64,000 bases of DNA from Mya arenaria (lineage: Eukaryota > Mollusca > Bivalvia > Myida > Myidae): NCBI RefSeq assembly GCF_026914265.1, contig NC_069135.1:35535756-35599755 (forward strand), written 5' to 3'. The translations under genes and the position numbers were made by a program. This document shows positions 49,401-58,323 of this stretch, piece after piece. Under the pieces are notes generated by a model. It saw only the letters and a program-made list of their open reading frames with translations, did no database searches and had not been told where the DNA came from. Numbering within the stretch: the stretch's first letter is position 1; each line of letters begins with the position of its first letter.

Positions 49401-52400
49401 ATGATATTGACAAAAAATACAAAATGCACATAAAATCATCTGACCATTGAAGTGTACAACAGCTTAACAGTCATGAGTTGTCAGTTCACCTCAATACTAT
49501 TAATTTTTACCTTCATGATCTCCATCTTCAGGCCACTATCGGATGCGGGGCCATCAGGAACCAATAGGGCCTGGACGAAGGCCTCAGTGAACTGGGGCAG
49601 GACTGGGAACAGCAGCTGCTTCGCTATACCCTGTAATATATATGTACAATATCGTCACCTTAATGTTAGAACACAATATCTGCTTCTATTTATATATGTA
49701 CTTAGACTGAATTCTAGCTAGAAGGTGACAAGTCATATAGATCAACAGTGGCTCTCACATGCACTTTGGTTCACTATAAGGTCTGAATGGGAACCAGGTG
49801 CAAATACAGTTAACCCCGTTGGCTCAAACTCACTTGGGCTTAAAAAAAAAAAAATACATTTGGTTCGGGTTACCCGACCCTACCTACGGAATAGGCGCCG
49901 ACCCTACCATTTTTTATAGTCAGTTTGAAAAAAAATAATGACAAGAGGCACATCAGTGCCTGTGCTCCACTGGCCAAAAGGTTCAAGCAAAGACCACCTA
50001 ACGAACATTTTCGTCAAGTTTCATAGAAATACAATCATCAATTTTTGAGGAGAAGTTATTTAAAAAAAAAATTTACTTTAATAGCTCTGGCTGCCATGTT
50101 GTGCAGTGGACCGAAATGATTTGGGCAATTTGAGTAAAGGAGCACCAAACAAACATTTCTGTCAAGTTTTATCGAAAAAAGGTCATCGGTTTCGACGACA
50201 AGTCATATAAAGTTTTTTTTATTTTTTAGCTCTGGCAGCCATGGTGTGCAGTGGACTGGAACCATTTAACAAATTTTGGTTAATGACCACCCAAGGAACA
50301 TTTCTGTCAAGTTTCATCAAAATCTGATCATCGGTTTCTGAGGAGAAGTCGTTTAAAGGTTTTTCTATTTTTACCTCTGGGGGCCATCTTGTGCAGTGGA
50401 CCGAAACCATTGAAGCAAATTTGATAAAGGACCATCCAAGGAACATTTCTGTTAAGTTTCATCAAAATCTGATCATCGGTTTCTGAGAAGATGTTCTTTA
50501 AAGGTTTTTCTATTTTTTTGCCCTGGCAGCCATGTTGTGCAGCAGACCAGAACCATTTGAGCAATTTTGGTTAAGGACCACCCAAGGAACAATTCTGTCA
50601 AGTTTCATCAAAATCTGCCTATCCGTTTCAGAGGAGATGTCGTTTAAAGATTTTGCTATTTTTAGCTGTGGCGGCCATATTGTGCAATGGACCAGAACCA
50701 TTTGAGCAATTTTAATAAAGGACCACCCAAAGAACATTACTGTCAAGTTTCATCAAAATCTGCCGAACCGTTTCAGAGGAGATGTCGTTTAAAGATTTTG
50801 CTATTTTTAGCTCTGGCGGCCATATTGTGCAATGGACCTGAACCATTTGAGCAATTTTGGTAAAGGACCACCAAAGGAACATTCCTGTGAAGTTTTGTCA
50901 AAATCCGCTTATCAGTTTCAGAGGAGATGTCATTTAAAGTAAAAGTTTACGCACGCACGCACGCACGCACGCACGCACTCACGACGGACAATCTGTGACG
51001 ACATAAGCTCCATGGCCTTCGGCCAGTGGAGCTAAAAAACTAAAAAAAATTGCTTTTCACTTTGTAGTTGAAAACCTTAAATGCATATACAGAAGATTAC
51101 TTTAACACCATTATCCAATGATGAAAATGACGTTCTTATATAAAGCCTAATAAAAAAATAAAATAAAAAAAACCAACAAAGCCAACCTGACCTACCTATT
51201 TTTTAAAAGGATGTAACCCTAACCAAACAATTTTTTTTTGGGCCTTGGCTTGATTTCCTTGTTGGCTCCAACTGGATGTTAAGGACCGATTTTTTAATAC
51301 TGAAGGTAGCATTCCTGCTTGGATCGAATTCCCATTGAATACTCCAAGGCTAAATGAATTTTCGCCAGTCCGTGGGACTTCAAGCCAACGGGGTTTGATT
51401 GTAGTTTGATGATTCATAAATGAACCTAATTACAATGGACTGTATGTGACAGGTCAATATACATGTACATGTACATATGCTTTTATGGCCCACTGCAAAT
51501 GAACCAAAAAATAGCGATGTTCTGATGATCAATTATAATCGAAAATTGATCGGTTGGGCCTGAAATTAGCAACAATCGATTGTATCAATACTCATAACAT
51601 GTCCTGTTATAAAACATAACATGAGGCGTTATCTGCAAAAACCAGACCACAATGAAATGTAACTTCCCACCAAAATGATTCTAAATTCAGTAAATAAATG
51701 GAAACAGCAAGGCACAAGAATTTTATTTCAGTTATTAAGACAAACACTTTCAGCAAAGTAAAGAATGATAAACTACCCTTTTCAGTTCCGCCATTGTAGC
51801 AATCATGCCTGCACAGATGTTGAAAATGCTCACAGCCCTTGACCTTGTTCGGATGCTGAAAACCTTCAATGGAAGAAAAAAGAAACTCAACATCAACCAG
51901 ATTCCAGTCAGTCATCCAAACATGATCCCAACAACACCAACGTATGACAATACCCTTGGTTATTATTCATGAAATATTTTCAGTCATTTTCTAACTTAAA
52001 CCATTTTCCTAAGTTAAGTGTAGCACTGATCAAATGATACAAAAATTAATAATGTCAAAATACTTTATTTTCATAATACTCTTAAAGAAAATTCTAACTT
52101 TCTTGAAAAAAAGGAGTAAAATCTTTTTATCTCACAGTGAAAAGTTCAGGTAGGAAATGACTTAAAATGTTTTATGACCAGCCTGGACTTTTTCTTCTTA
52201 TAACAGACAAGCTAAAAATAGAAATTTCTTATAGCACTACATGGATTATTTAAGGTAATTTTTGTTGATATAGTCATTACTGTTGACCTTCTTTACCTCA
52301 TGTTGGAGGAAGATCTTGTACATTTCTGGTAGAATGACTGGAGCAACATGAACCATCTGGACATCCGTTATATCCTGGGTAAACTCTGAAAATGTAGTAA

Positions 52401-55400
52401 ACCGTAAAATCTTATAGTCATTTGAAAGCATGTTAAGGCAATTCTGCAAAAAAATGATCTGAATGATAATTTCAGATATTAATTAAGTTAATTTCCAAAA
52501 TCACTTCTTCTTTTTTTAAATGAAACAGAATACACAGTTCATGTCTTAAACATATTTTTACATTATTGTTTTCTGTTTCACTAAAATGTATTACCGTAAT
52601 ACAGACTCAATTGAAGATTTGAATATCAAAAGCCTCCCACACTTTTTTACAGTATAATATAACAATTATGAATAGAAAAACATCATTTCACTTCTATAAA
52701 GTCTACTATGGTACACGTTTAAGGGAATAAACCTAACTACATCATCAATAAAAAGATTCCATTTCTCTGGATAATGAACTCACCTGCCAGTACTCTCATG
52801 GCTCCATGTACAGCATTTGTGTCTCCACTGGTGAGAGCCTGCATCAGAATCTGGAACAAATCCGGCCATGCCTCAGGCCAGTCTGTGTTGGCAATTGCAG
52901 ATATTGCGTATGCTACACTGGATCGAACTTTGCTGATTGATTCGTTCAACCCCATTGGCAATATTTTTCTAATCTCTGCTTTTGCCTAAAAAAAATGATT
53001 AAAATTAACAAGATGACCATTGCATATGATAAATGTCACTGGATGAGAAAAATGTGAAGCCAGACTGGGGCTCGAACCAGGGATAACAGCTGGCAAGGGG
53101 AGTTTTCTACCGACTGAGCAACCAGGCCGCTTACACACCTTTTTAACACCTGTAAAGGTGAAATTACATAATCATTGAAACTATTTGGTATGGCCTAATC
53201 TCATGCAAGCCTTTGAACCAACAATGGTTTAACATACAGTATATGATAAAACAAGTGTATAAAAGTTACAAAGTCAATGGCAGATATAGTGGCATATAAT
53301 TTTACGACAATAAAGAAATAGTAATGAAATTTAATAAGTGTTTTAAATAGTTCATTAAGTAGTACTCTAACAAAGACATAGGGACAATAGCATTCAATAA
53401 AATAATCAGAAGTTAAAATCATAGTTGCCAAGATACTACTTTAACATGTTGATATAAAGGACCAAAAAGACTCTTACATGTAATTAAATAAGAGATTTAC
53501 TAAAGAATGTCGCAAACCAAGAGACGGCCCAAAACACTGAAATACTTAATTATCCTTCCTGCATTACATAAAGTTACATAAATATCTAGAAAAATGTCCC
53601 AAGTTATTTAAGTGTTTGCATACCCTGTGTAAATTATATTTAAATTGAAAAAAAAGAATACCGCTGGTGATGTTTCCGGCATGCGGAATTTTTCTGTTTG
53701 TGAGGACCAATGAGCCCCAACATACTGCTTAAGTAGGACAGAGGCAAGCTGACGGATAGCCAAAGGTCCATTTCTGTCCACTGTCAACTGAGCTAAATGC
53801 ACACCAAACTCTGAAAGATAAATATTTTATTAAGTTAAAGGGGCTGTCTCACGTATGATAAAATAGCGGGGGAAAATTTTTTGTCAAAAACTTGGCATCG
53901 ATGTGTACAATGCATTGAAACTTACTAACTGAAGTACCACATAGTTTACAATTTATTTACGTTTAGCAGTTAATTCGTATTTTTCCATTAAAAAAAATTA
54001 CTGGGTATGTCTACCAGGTAGAATTCATTCCTTATGCTTGATTGGCTAGTCGCTGTTATCACGTGATGTTACCGAGGAAGGTGTATAGCTTAAATATGTC
54101 ACCTGAATAGAATAAGCCTTTGTAGCTCAGTGAGTAAGATGCTGGACTTCAATTTTGGCGACGCCGGTTCGAACCCGGTCTCTGACACAATTTTTTTCTT
54201 CACATTTTGGTACTTTTCTTACAATTATGATATCAAAGCGTAACACATTCTATTAGATAATTGTCCTGAGATTCGTTACAGAAAAAAACTTTTTTGGTGC
54301 CAATCTGTGACACAGTCCCTTTAACAAGCAGTGATGTGCAACAAATTATCCATTACCTGATGACTAAACATTCCAAGAAAAAAATAAGCGATAGTTACTC
54401 AGGGTTCTCAATAAGTTTTGATTGAACCGTCTCAAATGGTAAAGAAAACGACCAGCTTCTACTTATTCTACTGAAAATTCATTTAGTTTTCCAAATTTGA
54501 ACCGGCCCTATTGCCATTTGAACCGTCCTTTTTGGCCGGCAGCCGGTTCTTATTGAATTCTTACTGGTTACTTGTTGTTTATTTTGGCTTCGCAAAACTA
54601 TTATATTATTTAGCATGTAAACGAGTCCTAATTCAGTAACCTTAATTGTTTGTTAAGTAAAGCAAAAGTTACTAACAAGCACAATTTCATGAACTGCTAA
54701 AAATACACTAAATAAACAAGGTAATGGTTAGATGGCAAGAAATAAAATTCTAATGATTAAGAATGAGCTGAGTGTCAGAGTGTAGCAAAACGTGCGTTTC
54801 TATATCGTTTAGATATAACTGCCAACAACCTCAATTGCTGACACATTGTAAATTCAAAATATGACGCAGGTATTTTATTTGTGGCGCCGGTGTGGGGCTC
54901 AAACCCACGACCGCCGGAACACTAGCATGTAGCTCTTACCTATTGAGTTAACCGGACGGCTGGTTATAGCCCACACACAACACTATTTTAACACTTTCCC
55001 TCATGTTAAATCAGCCATATTAGGCCTGCCACTGCATGGCCTATCAGTACATTGACAGTGTTCTCAATAAGAACCGGCTGCCGGCCAAAATGGACGGTTC
55101 AAATGGCAATAGGGCCGGTTCAAATTTGGAAAACTAAATGAATTTTCAGTAGGATAAGTAGAAGCTGGTCGTCACTTTACTATTTGAGACGGTTCAACCA
55201 AAACTTATTGAGATCCCTGCATTGATAACCAGTAGCCAATAGATAATAAGCCCATTTATAAGTACCTCTACTGCATAGGAGATTATTGGAGAATATTGAA
55301 AAACTGCCCCCTATGCATTTCAAACTTATTTTTCTAGTATTTCTTTTGGTTTAATCAATGATAGTTCAATATAAAGATTGTAGGTAAATGAATTTCCAAT

Positions 55401-58011
55401 CCAGTGGTATAACTTTTATTTTGTTGTCTAAATTATTTGGTTGAATATTTATAGAGAAACACAACTCCAGTGAAAGATTGAAGATGTTTCAATTGATTTC
55501 ATATTATACTATATTTCAATTGACACCTATGTATAACAACTTTAATATTTTGTAGTATTTCTTTGGATTAAATTAATGTTAGAAATTCAAATAATGATTA
55601 TAGTATTTGTAGTGTATTAAATTTCGAATCTAGTGATCATAGTTTAATCTAAAAAGGTTTTGACAATAAACAAATATTCAAATCACAGAAATCATGCATT
55701 ATTAAAAAATAAACACAATTTTATTAGGCAAACAACAAATGTTATTACAGATTCATTGTTCTCATAAATAAAATTTGCATGTCCGTTGTTTAAAAATGAA
55801 TTGAATAAAATAATTGTAAATATCAAAATAAAAGGCTGGGTCTGCTATTGGCAGTTTTAAAAACTTTGGGAACGTACTAGATATTGCCCTCAACAAGCCG
55901 AACAACTCAAATTTTTAATAGTCAGAATCGCTATTTAAATTAAATTTAGTGATTCCGTAATAATATTATTATTAAAATCTGTCAACACATGGCAATAAAT
56001 CAAGGTCTGAAATGCATGGACAATTACGACAACGTTCTTGTGTATTTATCGAGATCGAGAGAACACATGTTTTAACAGCTGTCAAACTGGGTCATATCAC
56101 ATATAATATTATTATTATCCGTGTATTCACAACAAAATACTAACTTTGATTAACAGACGTCAGGGGACATTTTTATTACTGGATTAACATTCCATTTTTG
56201 GAAACAGAAGTGACAAATGACATGTGTTTATTCAAGCCAGACTCTTGTTTACTACATCGTAAATCAGCCATTTTGACACATTTCTAAACCATGACAGGTG
56301 ACGTGATTAGCGCGTGATCAATAGGATATATTTATATTATATTAATTATTGGTAGTTTTAAATAGCTAGTGACGTGTTTGGGGATTTTCTATTAAAAAAA
56401 TGAGACAAGCACCCGTCAAACATGCGCTGTGAACTTTGAAGGCATGTTTGACCTCTGTCTCTTTTAGTCGCGATTTTCCGAAAATCTTGAATAGTTACAT
56501 CATCTTTTTTCATTATTTATATAATTATCGATGTTTACATTACACAAAAATGCATTTGTTGCGAAAAAAAAAGCAACAGATATGTTAATAAATGACCGTA
56601 AATCAGCATGGCACATTTTGGGGCAATCATGCGAGAATCGATAGAGGGGCATTATGGAACAATCATGCGGTAATCGATAAAGGGGCAATTTGGGACAATC
56701 CTGCGGGAATCGATAGAGGGGCATTTTGGAACAATCATGCGGGAATAGATCAAGGGGCAATTTGGCACAATCATGCGGGAAAGGGTTAATTACTGTCAAA
56801 TCATTTATATTCGTTGGCATGAAATATCGAGGTTTGCCGAAAAATACAATTTCGTGGGTACTTGAATTGGTGGTTTTTCATTTTTGAAAAAAAAAAATAA
56901 TTCGAATATGCGATCGTCCTAGATCGTCTGCATATTCTCCACGCGCTGGCCCATGATTTCCGTCCTCTACGTCACACGGTTTATGACACTCGCTTCAGTG
57001 GTACGAGATGCCAATTAGTGCATATACCCATGTCAATTATCGATTTAATTGGGAATTAAGGTCATAAAAGAAGATGTACCCTGATCATAAATACAGATAG
57101 GGGAAGCCATTGAATACCAATTAAGAATTTTGCAAACTTTGAAAACACCGAAAAGGTGCGTATATTTCAGTAAACAAGATCATTTCAATATGTATTCACA
57201 TGTTTTTGTTTAATAAATATATTGAACGCGTTGTTTTGTTCTTTTCCACGTTGGGTGCTCAGTAACCGATTAGTTATTTCATTAAATAAAAAAATCGAGT
57301 ACAGACACTCATCACGCACATCTTGTAAACCTCTATGGAGATTTTCATTGACAGCACACTTTAAACACGTGTTACTGTCATTTGGTTCATAGAAACACAT
57401 TTAATTGATTTGGTTTATTATTTGTTAAAGGCAGATATAATATATTAACAAAACCATGATAGTAAAATATACAGTGAGACATGTATTAACGCTGTATACT
57501 GCGACTTCTGTAGCGAATAAACTAGTATGTAGATAACATGGCAGTTGAAAAAGTGAATAAAGGGTCTACATTTCGTGGAATCTTAAATTCGTGGATCACC
57601 CTACCCACGAAAACCACAAACGTTAATGCCCCACGAACATTAATGATTTCACAGTATACACTTAATCAACATTGGACCGGTGAATTCATCAGAGACTTTC
57701 TGAATGTTTTATTCTGACTGCATTGTCGAGCCATGACCATAAACAATAAACTTCAATTGTAACAACGAGTTTACTAAAAACAAACTGCCATGATTGACAT
57801 ATTGTCCGAAAATGAAATTGTCCGAATTACACATATTTTTTAAAGACAAGTCAATGAGTTCAGTCAATTTACCTTCTGTAACTTCGAGTGCTTTAACTTG
57901 ATCTTCTCCGTTAACTCTAACATTATGATCTGGGGACAAAATAGCGGTGAGGCTTTCGACAAGAGCCTCTTTAAGGGACTGATGGTGGTCTGTCAGCGTG
58001 ACAGTGGCCAT
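34408..58011 (-). CDS. IPO9: Importin-9 (importin-beta family nuclear transport receptor), complete, 24 exons
   Basis: Carries histones H2A-H2B, ribosomal proteins and actin into the nucleus under RanGTP control (known for the family). Exons: 58011-57873, 53810-53662, 52985-52784, 52385-52297, 51863-51777, 49630-49511, 48920-48820, 48638-48580, 46144-45993, 45548-45450, 45276-45173, 44686-44547, 43825-43747, 43428-43200, 42542-42464, 42046-41898, 41626-41501, 41156-41084, 40578-40376, 39884-39718, 39249-39122, 36033-35912, 35278-35099, 34524-34408. All introns are GT-AG; phases agree; the joined frame is 3093 bp, 1030 residues (human 1041). Importin-beta N-terminal domain at about residues 40-115, then HEAT repeats. 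Matches to human include [50 protein letters not shown] and GIRTRSK. An acidic C-terminal stretch ([13 protein letters not shown]) lies near residues 970-986. Exon 5 starts GTTTTCAGC by homology, although a second AG lies seven bases on. The last-intron donor lies in a minisatellite. Confidence 0.95.
34791..35110 (-). repeat. 40-bp minisatellite spanning the last IPO9 5' splice site, eight units
   Basis: On the minus strand each unit reads GTCAACCTGCTG|GTATGTGG, then GTGTGGTGGGGTGGTTAT. The first unit (to 35105-35110) contains the end of exon 23 (codons V-N-L-L) and its donor at 35098. Seven more units (one of 34 bp, the rest 40 bp) follow into the intron, each with an identical CTGCTG|GTATGTGG. 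All three frames are open through the array, giving ORFs of up to 157 codons, which explains the apparent Cys/Trp/Gly/Val-rich protein here. Homology to human IPO9 places the true junction at the first donor. Confidence 0.92.
38691..39025. mobile_element. Palindromic MITE, family A, in IPO9 intron 21
   Basis: Starts TTAAAGCTGCACTCTCACAG and ends GAGAGGGCAGCTTCAAG, with a TTAAACCATTACTAACGGTT centre. It ends about 95 bp from exon 21. Confidence 0.85.
39250..45992 (-). other. IPO9 introns 9-20
   Basis: Twelve introns, mostly 0.2-1 kb and AT-rich. A family D element lies in intron 14 (42590-42880, minus orientation). Low-complexity CCCCACC-rich sequence fills about 44270-44530 in intron 12. A run of C lies just outside the exon 16 donor at about 41870. 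No further coding sequence seen. Confidence 0.6.
42590..42880 (-). mobile_element. Short inverted-repeat element, family D, in IPO9 intron 14
   Basis: Reads GGCCTAAAAAATACATTTAG at one end and GGTTGTAACCCTAACCAAAC then TTTTTTTAGCC at the other, the reverse of 3541-3775 and 21766-22045. The GGCGCC block is diverged in this copy. Confidence 0.65.
46210..46570. mobile_element. Palindromic MITE, family A, diverged right end
   Basis: TTAAAGCTGCACTCTCACAG at the left, GAGAGGGTGAGTGAAGCTTT at the right. Middle landmarks TCAGATCACAATTTTG and GTCAGCAGTCTTATATCACT match the family. Confidence 0.75.
47180..47846. mobile_element. Element with TGTCGCCTGA / TCAGGCGACA ends and a tandem core
   Basis: Exact 10-bp inverted ends enclose three roughly 180-bp units (around 47280, 47455 and 47615) sharing AACAAAGGGCAATAACT, TTGTGCACTGCACTTGCCCT and GAAGTTTCAAGTTGAT. 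They are followed by GACGCCGCCGCCGACACCGAC. Non-coding. Confidence 0.7.
49050..49233. mobile_element. Family A MITE, left end missing, in IPO9 intron 6
   Basis: Retains GACTGCTGACAATAAATCAG, GCAAAAATTGGCTCATTCC and the right end AATCTGTGAAAGTGCAGCTT-TAA. Confidence 0.7.
49839..51245 (-). mobile_element. Family D element split by a tandem-core element, IPO9 intron 5
   Basis: The family D right part (GGTTCGGGTTACCCGACCCT, then GGCGCCGACCCTACC) lies at 49839-49935. Its left part (TTCACTTTGTAGTTGAAAAC to GGATGTAACCCTAACCAAAC) lies at 51055-51240, in the same orientation. The 1.1 kb between is an unrelated element. Rejoined in order they match 42590-42880. Confidence 0.7.
49943..51035. mobile_element. 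Tandem-core element with GCTCCACTGGCC ends
   Basis: Ends GCTCCACTGGCC (49964-49975) and GGCCAGTGGAGC (51021-51032) are exact inverses. The core is about six units of roughly 145 bp with CTGTCAAGTTTCATCAAAAT, GAGGAGATGTCGTTTAAAG and GCCATGTTGTGCAGTGGACC. It is followed by a GCAC microsatellite (50949-50980). Non-coding. Confidence 0.75.
53060..53132 (-). tRNA. tRNA-like sequence (Gly-like GCC), SINE head or pseudogene, IPO9 intron 2
   Basis: The minus strand reads GGTTGCTCAGTCGGTAGAAA (box A), TTGCCAG (anticodon-like GCC) and GGTTCGAGCCCCAG (box B). Acceptor pairing is poor, so it is not a credible functional tRNA. Confidence 0.5.
53835..54324 (+). mobile_element. TTAA-flanked MITE enclosing a tRNA-like sequence
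   Basis: TTAA-AGGGGCTGTCTCAC at the left and GTGACACAGTCCCT-TTAA at the right. The interior includes a tRNA-like segment at 54116-54188 with box A TAGCTCAGTGAG, an exact box B GGTTCGAACCC (54166-54176) and a T run shortly after. The tRNA-like piece may be a nested SINE or an integral part of the element; one copy cannot decide. Confidence 0.75.
54407..55212. mobile_element. Foldback element with 150-bp inverted arms
   Basis: The left arm 54407-54557 (CTCAATAAGTTTTGATTGAA ... GCCGGTTCTTATTGAA) and right arm 55063-55212 (CTCAATAAGAACCGGCTGCC ... CAAAACTTATTGAG) are near-exact inverses. The arms also contain GGGCCGGTTCAAATTTGG. The 500-bp loop carries a minus-strand tRNA-like sequence (54882-54962). 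No ORF. Confidence 0.85.
54882..54962 (-). tRNA. tRNA-like sequence with encoded CCA-like end, inside a foldback element
   Basis: Minus strand: GCCGTCCGGTTAACTCAATA (box A), then a long variable region, GGGTTTGAGCCCC (box B) and a 3' end GGCGCCA. At about 80 nt it resembles a type II tRNA, but stems are imperfect. Most likely SINE-derived. Confidence 0.45.
56615..56790. repeat. 36-bp minisatellite, five copies, in IPO9 intron 1
   Basis: The unit includes GGGGCATTTTGGAACAATCA then TGCGGGAATCGATA. The period is 12 codons, giving a 12-residue repeat ([12 protein letters not shown]-like) on the plus strand and another on the minus. Intronic; not considered a gene. Confidence 0.9.
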
Positions 58012-58323
58012 TTTTGATGAAATCGCGGGAAATGTTTACGTTTAGTTTCGAATTATAAGTAACTTTATTTATTACAAAATGACTATAAATTGAATAAAAA
58101 TTAATGATAGATACATTTATAGATTTTATTTTTTTGGAAATAATGTAAATTTATGATATCATTATTTCTTTCAAACAGATGGCTGCACTAGCTTTACATG
58201 ACACAACACTTCCGGACAACAACTTCCGGGTTTCGCCGGCTAAGATTTTCTACAGGAAGATTTACTAGACAAATCCTAGACAAATCCTCTTCCATCGCTT
58301 GTCAGAAATAAGTATTTTCAGAT
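58012..58323. promoter_or_regulatory. Shared divergent promoter of IPO9 and RPN1
   Basis: The 312 bp separate the two start codons. Two ETS/GABPA-type sites (ACTTCCGG at about 58208-58215 and again at about 58222-58229, 14 bp apart) and a YY1-like ACAGATGGCTGC at 58175-58186 lie inside. The IPO9 start itself reads AAAAATGGCC, also YY1-like. No TATA box at a useful place for either gene. A 29-codon upstream ORF starts at 58179 and ends TAG at 58268, before the RPN1 ATG; it would be a uORF if transcription starts upstream of it. Confidence 0.7.

Larger units (their letters stand above)
53811..57872 (-). other. IPO9 intron 1
   Basis: A 4.06-kb intron, the longest in the gene. It carries a TTAA-flanked MITE with a tRNA-like core (53835-54324), a foldback element also enclosing a tRNA-like sequence (54407-55212) and a 36-bp minisatellite (56615-56790). 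The remainder (55213-56600, 56800-57872) is AT-rich with nothing I can support. Confidence 0.7.

Noticed and set aside
51777-51856. IPO9 exon 5 acceptor at TTTTCAG|CATCCG
   Set aside because: It would break the reading frame with exon 4. The AG seven bases upstream gives [11 protein letters not shown], matching human [11 protein letters not shown].
32674-54962. Functional tRNA genes at 32674, 53060, 54116 and 54882
   Set aside because: Boxes A and B are recognisable but acceptor and anticodon stems pair poorly, and two lie inside mobile elements; treated as SINE heads or pseudogenes.
56500-56820. 106-codon minus-strand and 65-codon plus-strand repeat ORFs
   Set aside because: Both come from the 36-bp minisatellite inside IPO9 intron 1.
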